Source: Micromonospora sp. LH3U1
GTDB lineage: Bacteria; Actinomycetota; Actinomycetes; Mycobacteriales; Micromonosporaceae
Reading direction: 5' to 3'
Assembly: GCF_028475105.1 (NCBI RefSeq)
Contig: NZ_CP116936.1
Location: 3,099,501-3,163,500, forward strand
Length of the DNA: 64,000 nucleotides
Part shown: piece after piece, positions 27,913 to 36,311 of the stretch
How positions within the stretch are numbered: position 1 is the stretch's first letter
Layout of the letters: every line of letters begins with the position of its first letter
Position numbers and translations under genes: made by a program
Notes under the pieces: model-generated
Database searches by the model: none
Seen by the model: the letters and a program-made list of their open reading frames with translations, nothing else
What the model was told of the DNA's origin: nothing

Positions 27913-28679
27913 GTGCTCGGTAGCGCGGTGGCGGCCCGGCGACGCCGCTCGTGGTGCATCAGGGCCGCGAACAGCAGGCCGATGCCGGTCCAGAGCACCA
28001 CCTGGGTGCCGAGCGAGGCCAGTCGGAAATTCCACAGCAGGGTGGCGGGGAAGTCCGCCGGAACCTCCTGGAAGGACGGCATCACCACGTACGACACTGC
28101 GGTGACCAGGAGGAATCCGCCGACGGCCGCTGCGGCACGCAGCCACGGCGGCGCCTGGGCGCCGACCGACCGGTAGCCCAGCGAGCCGGCCCACACGGCC
28201 ACCAGCCCGAGCACCACCATCAACAGGTAGGTGATGGTCCGTTGGTTGATGGTGGCCGGGTCGCCGACCGCCGGTGGGTTCGCCGGGTACTTGAGGAACG
28301 GCACGATCACCGCGCCGAGCAGCGCCGCGCCGGCCAGCAGCAGGCCCGACCGCCCGTCGTCGTCGCCGCGCCGCCGACGGGACAGCAGGACGTACGCCGT
28401 GGCCAGAAGGCCACCCATCGCGGCCCCGAACAGGCTGGTGGCCAGGAACAGGCCGCCGCGCTGACCCGTCCGGCCGACCAGGGCGTCCTCGTGATCGTGC
28501 GCACCAGCGGCGGGCTCGGCGTGCGTCGCCGCCTCCTCGATGGCGATGGCCGCCTCGACGTGCGGTTCGCCAGCGACGTACGCGAACGCCCCGGCGAGCA
28601 GGCCGGCGATCAGGCCGGCGAGCAGCCCGCGGACGAGGACGGCGACGAACGGGGGAGCGGTGGTGGTGTTCAGTGGCAC
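27909..28679 (-). CDS. cbtA: CbtA-family cobalt transporter subunit
   Basis: A 256-residue inner-membrane protein. I start it at the GTG at 28679, which overlaps the end of cbtB; the longer reading adds 45 residues from another frame. Membrane segments include LLAGLIAGLLAGAFAYV, GGLFLATSLFGAAMGGLLAT, LLLAGAALLGAVIVPFLKYP, YLLMVVLGLVAVWAGSLGY and VVLWTGIGLLFAALMH. A His/acid-rich stretch (THAEPAAGAHDHEDA) may bind metal. KYPANPPAV is typical of CbtA. With CbtB it is predicted to import cobalt for B12 synthesis, and a cobalamin riboswitch precedes the operon. Confidence 0.9.
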   Translation of the reverse strand: MPLNTTTAPPFVAVLVRGLLAGLIAGLLAGAFAYVAGEPHVEAAIAIEEAATHAEPAAGAHDHEDALVGRTGQRGGLFLATSLFGAAMGGLLATAYVLLSRRRRGDDDGRSGLLLAGAALLGAVIVPFLKYPANPPAVGDPATINQRTITYLLMVVLGLVAVWAGSLGYRSVGAQAPPWLRAAAAVGGFLLVTAVSYVVMPSFQEVPADFPATLLWNFRLASLGTQVVLWTGIGLLFAALMHHERRRRAATALPST

Positions 28680-28873
28680 GGGACGCCCAGCAGGTGCCTG
28701 CCGTCGTGCATCAGCTCGTGCAGGTACATCCCACTGCGCGACACCGCCCCCTGGTCGAAGGCGACGAGGTAGGCCAGCAGGGTGAGCACGGCAACGGTCG
28801 CCAGAGCCGTCCACAGGAGACGGGCACTGCCAGCGGGGTGCACCACCGGCTGGCTGGAAGCGGAGCTAGACAT
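28670..28873 (-). CDS. cbtB: CbtB-family cobalt transporter small subunit
   Basis: A 67-residue single-pass membrane protein (LLWTALATVAVLTLLAYLVA). The C-terminus is the histidine-rich CbtB signature: MYLHELMHDGRHLLGVPCH. The ATG at 28873 has GGGGAGG eleven bases upstream. It overlaps cbtA by 10 bases. It is the first gene after the riboswitch. Confidence 0.92.
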   Translation of the reverse strand: MSSSASSQPVVHPAGSARLLWTALATVAVLTLLAYLVAFDQGAVSRSGMYLHELMHDGRHLLGVPCH

Positions 28874-28914
28874 GAATACACGAACCTCCCCAGGGATGAC
28901 GCGTCCCCATCGCA

Positions 28915-29035
28915 AGGCTGCGGACGACCGAGCGTCCTGGCTCGCGGCCCCCGGTTGTGTTTGGGGAACCGCTCACAGTGGCGCGACCGCGCCGGATTCA
29001 CACCGGCTTCCCTCGCGTCGCCGCAGATAGTGGGT
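28915..29035 (-). ncRNA. Cobalamin (B12) riboswitch ahead of cbtB-cbtA
   Basis: Read on the minus strand, the leader has GAGGGAAGCCGGTGTGAATC, then CCGGCGCGGTCGCGCCACTG and TGAGCGG: the conserved cobalamin core (GGGAA..GGTG..AATCC..CGGTC..GCCACTGT). The B12 box is GAGCCAGGACGCTC at 28930-28943. The start of cbtB follows 57 bases later. B12 binding should switch off cobalt uptake. Confidence 0.92.
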
Positions 29036-29208
29036 CGACGGTATCGGTGCCGCCTCAGGCGGTCAACCCGGACCCCGCGCCCCGAACGCGGCCCCCTCGG
29101 TCGGTCAACGAGCCGGACCAGCCACAGGGTGCCGGCGGATTCGTCAGACCAAAAGGTGACAGTGTCGGAAGCTGGTCGCGGCGCGCGTTCCGCGGCTCAG
29201 CAACAGTC

Positions 29209-29222
29209 TGTTACCGCTAACA
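29209..29222. promoter_or_regulatory. Operator-like site upstream of the lactonase gene
   Basis: TGTTACCGCTAACA is a near-palindrome. It matches the site at 30240-30253 (TGTTATCGATAACA) in 12 of 14 positions, with TG following both. It is 106 bases upstream of the amidohydrolase start. Confidence 0.6.
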
Positions 29223-29327
29223 TGGTCAACTTGCCAGATCGGCTCTGTGGCTCCGGGTCGACCCGGGGGTTCGATCAGTGGCTGGGCGGGGTGTGGGGTG
29301 GACGAAATACACGACAGGACGGGTCCG

Positions 29328-30206
29328 GTGACGACGGACGAGGTCGCGCGGCGACCGGGCATCGTCGACGCGCATCATCACCTCTGGGTCCGGGCACGGC
29401 ACCCACAGCCCTGGATCGATCCGCACACCATGGCCGCGATCGACGACGACTTCACGCCGGTCGAGCTCGCCCCGGCGGCCCGGGCCGCCGGGGTCACCCG
29501 GACCGTGGTCGTGCAGTCCGTCGCCGTCCGGTCCGAGACGCCCGAGCTGCTCGGCATCGCGGCCGACGACCCACTCGTCGCCGGGGTCGTCGGCTGGGTC
29601 GACCTCACCGCCGCCGACGTTGGCCGCCGCCTCGACCGACTACGGAAGGCGCGGGGCGGCGAACGGCTGGTCGGAATCCGCCACCTGGTCCAGTCCGAGC
29701 CCGACCCGACCTATCTCGACCGCCCCGACGTGCGGCGGGGCATCGCCGCGGTCGGTGCCGCTGGCCTCGCCTTCGACCTTTTGGTGCGTCCTCGTCAGCT
29801 GCCCGCGGCCGCCCGGCTCGTCCACGACCTGCCCCAGGTGCGGTTCGTCCTCGACCACCTCGGCAAGCCCTCGCTCGGGCGCGCCGATCTCGGTGACTGG
29901 CGCCGCGAACTGCGGGCGCTCGCGGCCGAGCCCAACACCACGGCGAAGCTCTCCGGCCTGGTGACCGAGGTGGACGGCGGGTCCTGGACGGCGGCCGACC
30001 TGCGGCCCGCTGTCGAGCACGCCCTCGACGTGTTCGGACCGGATCGGCTGATGTTCGGCTCGGACTGGCCGGTCTGCCTGCTCGCCACCTCGTACACCCG
30101 CTGGGTCTCGGTCCTCGGTGACCTGCTGGATTCGCTGTCCGTGGACGAGCGGGCGGCGATCTGGCACCAGACCGCCGGCCGGGTGTACCGGCTGGCCCGG
30201 TCCTGA
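29328..30206 (+). CDS. Amidohydrolase-family sugar lactonase, probable L-fucono-lactonase
   Basis: A 292-residue metal-dependent TIM-barrel hydrolase of the amidohydrolase-2 group. Metal and active-site motifs are VDAHHHLW (N-terminal HxH), GIRHLVQSEPDPTYL, VLDHLGKPSLG and the catalytic Asp in MFGSDWPVCLL. L-fuconolactone and L-rhamnonolactone hydrolases have this sequence pattern. The GTG at 29328 places VDAHHHLW near the N-terminus, as usual; the GTG at 29298 is an alternative. The cluster contains an L-fuconate dehydratase-like gene and a sugar ABC transporter, so hydrolysis of L-fuconolactone to L-fuconate is the likely step. Confidence 0.85.
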   Translation: MTTDEVARRPGIVDAHHHLWVRARHPQPWIDPHTMAAIDDDFTPVELAPAARAAGVTRTVVVQSVAVRSETPELLGIAADDPLVAGVVGWVDLTAADVGRRLDRLRKARGGERLVGIRHLVQSEPDPTYLDRPDVRRGIAAVGAAGLAFDLLVRPRQLPAAARLVHDLPQVRFVLDHLGKPSLGRADLGDWRRELRALAAEPNTTAKLSGLVTEVDGGSWTAADLRPAVEHALDVFGPDRLMFGSDWPVCLLATSYTRWVSVLGDLLDSLSVDERAAIWHQTAGRVYRLARS

Positions 30207-30527
30207 CGAGGCAGCGGCTTCCGAGCTGGGGACATAGCGTGTTATCGATAACATGCTAGAGACGGCAGTCGATGACGGTTTGGTCAGACGTATGCCTTCG
30301 GTGGTGCCGGTAACGATGGCAAAACATGCTCGCAAGACCTTGGCAACCTACGTGAATGCGTGGCAAGGTAACGCCTGATCGTGGGAAACATCAGACCTAT
30401 CTCCGAGGGTTGCGTGGGCACCTAGCCGCACTGCCATCCGAGCGGGGTCGGTCGCCCACAGGCGTTCGGCTCGTCGGCGGGTCCCCGTCGGACGCCGGCG
30501 CTGCGCTTGGGGAGGTCAGGTCCGACG
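30207..30527. other. Intergenic promoter region before the sugar ABC transporter
   Basis: This 321-base region carries the 30236-30257 operator-like palindrome. Between 30258 and 30500 there is no recognisable gene. The stretch 30290-30370 is AT-richer and may hold the transporter promoter. Confidence 0.45.
30236..30257. promoter_or_regulatory. 22-bp operator-like palindrome before the ABC transporter genes
   Basis: A perfect 14-bp core, TGTTATCGATAACA (30240-30253), is flanked by AGCG and TGCT, which pair except at one position. The matching site at 29209 lies upstream of the lactonase gene, so one regulator probably controls both units. Confidence 0.75.
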
Positions 30528-31535
30528 ATGAGTAGCGCCGAGGCAACCGCCGGCACGCAGCGCGGCGAACTCAGCGACTGGTTCCGGGAACGAATTTCCC
30601 ACGCCCTCTCCGAGTTCACCGCCGCTACCGCATTGGTCGTCCTGTTCATCGCCCTGACCTTCGCGAGTCCCTACTTCCTGACAGCGGACAACCTCTTCAA
30701 CATCGGGGCCCAGACAGCGGTGATCGCCATCATCGCCACGGCCCAGACGATGGTCATCATCACGAAGGGCATCGACCTGTCCGTGGGGTCGGTGGCCGCG
30801 CTCGCCGGCGTGTTGGGCGCGATGGTCGTACGGGACCTCGGCTTCCCACTCTGGGCGGCGACGGCGGTCGCGATCGGCGTCGGCGCGCTGGCCGGGCTGT
30901 TGAACGGGCTGCTGGTGACGGTGGCCCGGATTCCGCCGTTCATCGCGACGTTGGGGACGATGTCCGTGGGCCGCGGCCTCGTCTTCATCATCACCGGAGC
31001 GGTCGGCGTCTACGGCCTGCCCCGATCCTTCCAACTGCTCGGCAACGGGGAGATCCTCGGCATTCCGTTCGCCGTGGTGATCACCGTCCTGGTCGCCGTC
31101 GGGGTCGCCTTCCTGCTCTCCCAGACCCGCTTCGGTCAGTACACCTACGCGATGGGCTCCAATCTGGAGGCGGCCCGCCGCTCCGGCATCCGGGTGGGGC
31201 GGCACCTGACCGGGGTGTACGTGCTGGCCGGCGTGCTGGTCGGGCTGGGCGGCATGATCGCCGCGTCCCGGGTCAACTCCGGCCAGCCCAACTACGGCAT
31301 CTCGCTGGAGCTCGACGTCATCGCCGCCGCGGTCATCGGCGGTGCCAGCCTGTTCGGCGGGCAGGGCCGGATCGTCGGAACCATCATCGGCGCGTTCCTC
31401 ATCGCCCTGGTCCGCAACGGCGCCGTCCTGCTCGACATCAGCATCCACTACCAGCAGGTGATCGTCGGCGTGATCATCTGGGCCGCCGTCTACTTCGACC
31501 AGTACCGCCGCCGACGGCTGGAATCACGGGGTTGA
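30528..31535 (+). CDS. Sugar ABC transporter permease (RbsC-like)
   Basis: A 335-residue integral membrane protein of the ribose/xylose/fructose-type (BPD_transp_2) permeases. Many hydrophobic segments are visible (ATALVVLFIALTFASPYFLT, VAALAGVLGAMVV, VVITVLVAVGVAFLLSQTRF). The conserved ITKGIDLSVGSV, IPPFIATLGTMSVGRGL and GRIVGTIIGAFLIALVRNG motifs are present. It is first of the transporter operon. The ATG at 30528 has AGGTCCGACG upstream. Given its context it probably carries L-fucose or a related 6-deoxy or aldose sugar. Confidence 0.92.
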   Translation: MSSAEATAGTQRGELSDWFRERISHALSEFTAATALVVLFIALTFASPYFLTADNLFNIGAQTAVIAIIATAQTMVIITKGIDLSVGSVAALAGVLGAMVVRDLGFPLWAATAVAIGVGALAGLLNGLLVTVARIPPFIATLGTMSVGRGLVFIITGAVGVYGLPRSFQLLGNGEILGIPFAVVITVLVAVGVAFLLSQTRFGQYTYAMGSNLEAARRSGIRVGRHLTGVYVLAGVLVGLGGMIAASRVNSGQPNYGISLELDVIAAAVIGGASLFGGQGRIVGTIIGAFLIALVRNGAVLLDISIHYQQVIVGVIIWAAVYFDQYRRRRLESRG

Positions 31536-31575
31536 CATGCCATTCCGAGAGTCCGAACGAGGAAGGACACACACC

Positions 31576-32628
31576 ATGGCACACACCACCACCAGCCGGC
31601 GGACGCGAGGACGACTCGTGCGCGCCCAGGCGATCCTGGCCGCGGCCGCGGCCACCGCTCTGCTCGGCGCCTGCGGCGGGGTCGAGGTTCGTGACGGCGG
31701 CGACGGCGCGACCAAGGACGCGAGCGGCCCGTTGAAGCTCGCCGTCGTACCCAAGGCGGTCGGGGCCGACTACTGGAACACGGTCAAGGCGGGCGCGGAG
31801 TGCGCCGCGCAGCGCGCGGGGGACGTCACCGTCCAGTGGGACGGGGTGACCACCGAGACCGACGTCGAGGGCCAGGTCAACCTGATCCAGAACTTCGTCA
31901 CCAAGAAGGTCGACGGCATCGTCTACGCGGCGACCGACTCCAGCGCGCTGGCACCGGCGACCGACCAGGCGCTCGGTGCCAACATCCCGGTCGCCATGAT
32001 CGACTCCGGCACCAGCCCGCAGCCGTCGACGGTGCCCCTCTTCGCCACCGACAACCGTGCCTCGGCAACCGAGGCGGCGAAGCTGCTCGCCACCGAACTC
32101 GGCCCCGGCAACCACGAGGTGGCGCTCGTCGAGTTCCAGCCCGGATCGCAGACCAACACCGAGCGGGTCGACGGCTTCAAGTCCGGCCTCGCCCAGTACC
32201 CCAACCTGAAGCTGGTCGGCCAGCAGCCGAGCCGCAGTGACGTCAACGAGGCCCGCCGGGTCACCGAGAACATCCTCACCGCCAACCCCAAACTCGCCGG
32301 CGTCTTCGCGGCCAACGAGCCGAGCGTGCTCGGTGCGGCGCAGGCCATCCAGGCGGCCGGCAAGTCCGGCAAGGTGGTCATCATCGGCTGGGACGCGGCC
32401 CCGGACGAGATCGCCGGGGTGCGCAACGGCCAGATCTCGGCGCTGGTCGTGCAGAACCCGTTCAAGATGGGCTACTTCGGCGTCGACAAGATGGTCAAGC
32501 ACCTTCGGGACAAGGCCCCGCTGGCCTCGGCCGACACCGGCGTCACGTTCGTCACCAAGGAGAACATCGACTCGGCGGAGATCAAGGCGGTGCTCGAGCC
32601 CAGCTGCGCCAACCCTCCGGTGCAGTGA
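31576..32628 (+). CDS. Sugar ABC transporter substrate-binding lipoprotein
   Basis: A 350-residue exported binding protein. The signal peptide ends in a lipobox (ATALLGACGG), so the Cys is lipidated. The rest is a periplasmic-binding-protein type I fold (LKLAVVPKAVGADYWNTVKA, FVTKKVDGIVYAATDSSALA, VVIIGWDAAPDEIAGVRNG). The ATG at 31576 has GGAAGGA upstream. Its stop overlaps the ATPase start (TGATG). Confidence 0.93.
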   Translation: MAHTTTSRRTRGRLVRAQAILAAAAATALLGACGGVEVRDGGDGATKDASGPLKLAVVPKAVGADYWNTVKAGAECAAQRAGDVTVQWDGVTTETDVEGQVNLIQNFVTKKVDGIVYAATDSSALAPATDQALGANIPVAMIDSGTSPQPSTVPLFATDNRASATEAAKLLATELGPGNHEVALVEFQPGSQTNTERVDGFKSGLAQYPNLKLVGQQPSRSDVNEARRVTENILTANPKLAGVFAANEPSVLGAAQAIQAAGKSGKVVIIGWDAAPDEIAGVRNGQISALVVQNPFKMGYFGVDKMVKHLRDKAPLASADTGVTFVTKENIDSAEIKAVLEPSCANPPVQ

Positions 32629-33446
32629 TGGGGGGCATTCCAACGGCCACCGCCGACAGCGATCAGCGACCCACCGACGCGGAACCGCCGGTCCTCGAAG
32701 CCCGCGGCATCGTCAAGCGGTTCGGGCACGTCGAGGCGTTGCGTGGTGCCGACTTCACCGTCCACCGGGGTGAGGTCGTCGCGCTGATCGGTGACAACGG
32801 CGCCGGCAAGAGCACGCTGATCAAGACCCTGTCCGGTGTGCATCCGCCCGACGAGGGCGAGATCCGGGTCGGCGGCCATCCGGTCCGGTTCTCCACTCCG
32901 GTCGATGCCCGACGGGCGGGGGTGGAGACCGTCTATCAGGATCTCGCCGTCGCCGACGACCTCAGCGTGGCCGCCAACCTGTATCTCGGCCGGGAGATCC
33001 TGCGCTCCGGACCCCTCGGTCGGCTCGGGCTGTTGGACAAGCGCGCCATGCGCCAGGGCGCCGCCGCCGCCCTGGACGAGTTGGGCGTACGGATCCCCCG
33101 GGTCACCACGCCGATCGCGATGCTGTCCGGCGGGCAGCGGCAGTGCGTGGCGGTGGCCCGGGCCATCATCTGGGCGACCAACGTGGTCATCCTCGACGAG
33201 CCCACCGCGGCCCTGGGTGTGGTCCAGACCGGGCGGGTGCTCGACGTCGTTCGCCGTGCCCGTGACGCCGGCATGTCGGTGGTGCTGGTGAGCCACAACA
33301 TGCCTCAGGTGCTCGAGATCGCCGACCGGGTGGAGGTGCTGCGCCTCGGTCGGCGAGCGGCCCAACTCCGCGCCGACGAGGTCACCACCGACGACCTGGT
33401 CGCGGCGATGACCGGCAGCACCAGCGCGGATCGGGACGAGCGGTGA
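32628..33446 (+). CDS. Sugar ABC transporter ATP-binding protein, single-domain
   Basis: A 272-residue ATPase with one nucleotide-binding domain, like FrcA rather than the double-domain RbsA. Walker A is GDNGAGKSTLIK, the signature LSGGQRQCVAVARAI, Walker B VVILDEPTAAL and the H-loop VLVSHN. The start ATG at 32628 shares a base with the previous stop (TGATG); a GTG at 32625 is also possible. It energises uptake with the permease and lipoprotein upstream. Its stop overlaps the start of the aldo-keto reductase remnant (GTGA). Confidence 0.93.
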   Translation: MGGIPTATADSDQRPTDAEPPVLEARGIVKRFGHVEALRGADFTVHRGEVVALIGDNGAGKSTLIKTLSGVHPPDEGEIRVGGHPVRFSTPVDARRAGVETVYQDLAVADDLSVAANLYLGREILRSGPLGRLGLLDKRAMRQGAAAALDELGVRIPRVTTPIAMLSGGQRQCVAVARAIIWATNVVILDEPTAALGVVQTGRVLDVVRRARDAGMSVVLVSHNMPQVLEIADRVEVLRLGRRAAQLRADEVTTDDLVAAMTGSTSADRDER

Positions 33447-33736
33447 CGTCGGTCGTCCAGCGGGGTGCGCGCGATCCCGCCCGTCAGGCGACCCCGAACG
33501 CCGTCCGGTCGCCGCTGCGGCTGAGCCCACTGGGCTTCGGTGATCAGGCGTACGGCGTCACGCTGCCCCGGGCGGCGTTGGCGTTCGTCCGTCGTCACCC
33601 GGCCGTGGTGTCGACGGTGGTCGGCATGCGGGACGAGGCCCAGGTGACCGAGACCCTGCGCCGATCCCGTGTCGACGTCCCGGGTCAGCTCTGGGCGGCG
33701 TTGTACGACGAGGGGCTGCTCGACGTGCAGTCGTGA
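33443..33736 (+). pseudogene. Aldo-keto reductase remnant (L-fucose dehydrogenase type) with internal deletion
   Basis: A 97-codon open frame. The last 60 residues (TLPRAALAFVRRHPAVVSTV, VGMRDEAQVTETLRRSRVDV, LWAALYDEGLLD) match the C-terminus of D-threo-aldose/L-fucose 1-dehydrogenases, normally about 320 residues. Near the front, LRLSPLGFGDQA resembles the start of the same family (LxxSxLGFG). Some 230 residues of barrel, with the catalytic Asp/Tyr/Lys/His, are missing, apparently by an in-frame deletion. It overlaps the ABC ATPase stop by GTGA, as a working operon gene would. It probably once encoded the first enzyme of the fucose pathway. Confidence 0.75.
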
Positions 33737-33746
33737 GGGTCGGCGG

Positions 33747-34469
33747 TCACGACCGGGCCGTCTCGGTGCTCGCGTCAGCGTCGTCGGGTAACCCCTGCAA
33801 CGACTCCTCCACGCCGATCAGGTGGTTGGCCATCCGGGTGCGCGCCCGCTCCGGGTCGCGCGCCACGAGGGCCTTCAGGATCGCCACGTGTTCGTCATGG
33901 GTTCGCAGGTCCGCGCCCTCCTCGTGCAGACTCCGCCACAGCCGGCCGCGGATGGTGCGCCCGGCGAATGCTTCGATCAGGCCGACGAGCACCGGATTCT
34001 CGGCGTGCACGGCGATGATCCGGTGAAAGGCGATGTCGATTTCCATGATCCGCTCGTGGTCCTGCGGTGACTGGCCGATCATGCGAGCCGCCTCGTCGAG
34101 CAGGTCTCCCGCCTGCGCTAGCGCCTCGTCGGTGATCCTGGTCGCCGCCAGCCGCGCGGCCTCGCACTCCAGCAGACGGCGAACGGTGTGGATGTGCCGG
34201 GGGTCGCCCTGGCCCTGGAAGTCCACCACGAAACCCATCGGGGCCAGCAGTTGTGGCGCGTCGAGGTTGGTGACGTAGGTGCCGTCGCCCTGGCGGATGT
34301 TGACGATGCCGAGGATCGACAGGGCCGACATCCCCTCGCGCAGGGACCCCCGCGAGACACCGAGCTGCTCGGCGAGGTCCTTCTCGATGGGCAACCGGTC
34401 CCCGGGCCTGAACTGCCCTTCGAGGATCATCCGCTTGATGCCGTTGACCACTTCGTCAGTGCGAGACAT
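33747..34469 (-). CDS. GntR-family (FadR/FCD) regulator of the fucose-type cluster
   Basis: A 240-residue regulator. The N-terminal winged helix reads RPGDRLPIEKDLAEQLGVSR, then SLREGMSALSILGIVNIRQG, followed by DGTYVT. The C-terminal FCD domain (RRLLECEAARLAATRITDEA, DIAFHRIIAVHAENP, DEHVAILKALVARDPERA) has conserved Asp/His metal ligands. The ATG at 34469 was chosen over an earlier frame start. It lies 7 bases after the dehydratase-like gene, in the same operon. It likely senses a sugar acid. Probable sites are at 35900 and perhaps the 29209/30240 pair. Confidence 0.9.
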   Translation of the reverse strand: MSRTDEVVNGIKRMILEGQFRPGDRLPIEKDLAEQLGVSRGSLREGMSALSILGIVNIRQGDGTYVTNLDAPQLLAPMGFVVDFQGQGDPRHIHTVRRLLECEAARLAATRITDEALAQAGDLLDEAARMIGQSPQDHERIMEIDIAFHRIIAVHAENPVLVGLIEAFAGRTIRGRLWRSLHEEGADLRTHDEHVAILKALVARDPERARTRMANHLIGVEESLQGLPDDADASTETARS

Positions 34470-34476
34470 GATCTCC

Positions 34477-35874
34477 CTAGCGGCCGGCGGGGGTGGCCTT
34501 CCCACCCGCGATCACGTACGCCGCCTCCGGAGATGACACGGTAGTCGGGTCTGTCGCCGCCCAGTAGTGGCCGTCGGGAAACCGGTAGAGCGCGACCGAC
34601 TCGGTGCGCATCCGGGTGGAGTAGCCGGGCTGGCTGGGCAGGACGTATCCGCTGCCGGAACCGGTGTCCCGGATGATGCACGGATCGGTGAAGTGCTCGT
34701 GCAGGTGGTCGACGAACTCGGTGACCCGGTCGGTGAGGTCCCCCGAGATCGCGACGTAGTCGAGCACCGACACGTGTTGGACCATCTCGCACAGCCCCAC
34801 ACCGCCGGCGTGTGGGCACACCGGGATGTCGAACTTCGCGGCGAGCAGCAGCACGGCGACGATCTCGTTGATGCTGGCCAACCTGCCGGTGTCCAACTGG
34901 CAGAAGTCGATGGCCTCGGCTTGGAACAGCTGCTTGAACATCACCCGGTTGTGGCAGTGCTCGCCGGTGGCGACGCCGATCGGAGCGATGGCACGGCGGA
35001 CGGCCGCGTGGCCCAGGATGTCATCGGGGCTGGTCGGCTCCTCGATCCACAGTGGCTTGAACCGGGCGAGGGCGGTGACCCACTCGATGGCCTGGCCGAC
35101 GTCCCACACCTGATTGGCGTCGATCATCAGGTTGCGATCCGGCCCGAGGATCTCCCGGGCGATCGCGCACCGGCGGATGTCGTCGTCGAGGTTGGCGCCC
35201 ACCTTGAGCTTGACGTAGCCGTAGCCGGTGTCCACCGCCTCCTGGCACAGCCGGCGCAGCTTGTCGTCGCCGTAGCCGAGCCAGCCCGCCGAGGTGGTGT
35301 AGGCGGGGTAGCCGGTCCGGTCGAGCTCGGCGAGGCGGGCGGCCTTCGTGCCCTCCTTGGCCCGCAGGATGGCCAGCGCCTCGTCGCGGGTCAGCGCGTC
35401 GGACAGGTAGCGCAGGTCGGCGATGTCGACGAGTTGCTCGGGGGACATGTCGACGAGCAGCCGCCACAGCGGCTTGTCGGCGAGCCGGGCGACCAGGTCC
35501 CACGACGCGTTCAACACGGCCGCCAACGACAGGTGGACGACGCCCTTCTCCGGACCGAGCCACCGCAGTTGCGAGTCGGAGGTGAGGAGGCGGTAGACCG
35601 CGCCCATGTCCGCTGCCATCGTCGCCACGTCCAGGCCCACGAGGCGCTGCGCCTGGTGGACCGCCGCCGCCGCGACGATGTCGTTGCCTCGACCGATGGT
35701 GAAGGTCAGGCCGTGCCCCGCGAGCGGCGCACCCACGCCGTCGACGCCGTCGGTGTGCAGGACGACGTAGGCCGCCGAATAGTCGCCGTCCTTGTTCATG
35801 GCGTCTGACCCGTCAGCGGTCAGGGAGGTGGGGAAGCGGACGTCTTCGACGGTGATGGCGGTGATCTGCGGCAT
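34477..35874 (-). CDS. Enolase-superfamily sugar-acid dehydratase, probable L-fuconate dehydratase
   Basis: A 465-residue TIM-barrel enzyme, slightly longer than characterised L-fuconate dehydratases (about 440). Active-site residues follow that group: [13 protein letters not shown] (KxK acid/base), [10 protein letters not shown] (metal Asp), [10 protein letters not shown] (metal Glu), GEHCHNR (metal Glu) and [12 protein letters not shown] (His base). The product would be 2-keto-3-deoxy-L-fuconate. It fits the lactonase and sugar transporter in the cluster; later steps (SDR dehydrogenase, hydrolase or aldolase) are not here. It is first in an operon with the GntR regulator, with an operator-like site 25 bases upstream. 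Confidence 0.9.
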   Translation of the reverse strand: MPQITAITVEDVRFPTSLTADGSDAMNKDGDYSAAYVVLHTDGVDGVGAPLAGHGLTFTIGRGNDIVAAAAVHQAQRLVGLDVATMAADMGAVYRLLTSDSQLRWLGPEKGVVHLSLAAVLNASWDLVARLADKPLWRLLVDMSPEQLVDIADLRYLSDALTRDEALAILRAKEGTKAARLAELDRTGYPAYTTSAGWLGYGDDKLRRLCQEAVDTGYGYVKLKVGANLDDDIRRCAIAREILGPDRNLMIDANQVWDVGQAIEWVTALARFKPLWIEEPTSPDDILGHAAVRRAIAPIGVATGEHCHNRVMFKQLFQAEAIDFCQLDTGRLASINEIVAVLLLAAKFDIPVCPHAGGVGLCEMVQHVSVLDYVAISGDLTDRVTEFVDHLHEHFTDPCIIRDTGSGSGYVLPSQPGYSTRMRTESVALYRFPDGHYWAATDPTTVSSPEAAYVIAGGKATPAGR

Positions 35875-35899
35875 GCGCTCCTCGCCCGGCTAGGCTAAA

Positions 35900-35911
35900 G
35901 ATCAGATGATC
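35900..35911. promoter_or_regulatory. Operator-like inverted repeat before the L-fuconate dehydratase gene
   Basis: GATCAGATGATC consists of GATCA and TGATC arms separated by two bases, 26 bases upstream of the dehydratase start on the minus strand. Short TGATC-type repeats are common GntR/FCD targets. Assignment to the GntR gene in the same operon is inferred. Confidence 0.45.
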
Positions 35912-36279
35912 ACTGGGAGTATACGGAGGGCCGCTCCGGTGCGTCAACGATGTCGATCACCGCAGGCCCAAAGACATAGGATGTTTGGTCGGTGGGTCCA
36001 TCCGCCTTGCCGCCCATCGTGCCGGTTGGCGGGCCGCCGGCGGTGGGGTCGTGGGCCACGGAGGTTGGATGTTCATCCTCATTCAGTGCGCACTGACGTC
36101 GACATATGGGGCTCGGCGCGCGGCACCGGTGCCTCGATACATCAAATCTTTGTCGATTGTCGACACCCGCGTGGAGGGCCCTCTCTGGCGCCTGGCGTCG
36201 GTCGGCGTGGCGTGGTCGGCCGAGTTGGTGACGGTGCTCACCGAGCAGCCGCCGACACGCCCGAGACCGACATGTGGGG
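35912..36279. other. Intergenic region between the fucose cluster and the nrd riboswitch
   Basis: No supported gene. Overlapping short frames on both strands have no family features. An inverted repeat CCAAA...TTTGG (around 35968-35990) surrounds ACAT...ATGT, and a repeated TTGTCGA occurs near 36150. These could be regulatory, but nothing links them to a known factor. Confidence 0.35.
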
Positions 36280-36307
36280 TGTGACAACGGCTGCGTCCCT
36301 ATATATG
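36280..36307 (+). promoter_or_regulatory. Probable promoter of the nrdAB transcript
   Basis: TGTGAC (36280-36285) and TATATG (36302-36307) are separated by 16 bases, and transcription would start about 36314, right at the 5' edge of the cobalamin riboswitch. The TATATAT run is exceptional in this GC-rich sequence. Confidence 0.5.
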
Positions 36308-36311
36308 GTGT

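Noticed and set aside
35910-36287. Overlapping open frames of about 100-125 codons between the dehydratase and the nrd riboswitch
   Set aside because: No family features or ribosome sites, and the composition does not look like neighbouring proteins; treated as non-coding.
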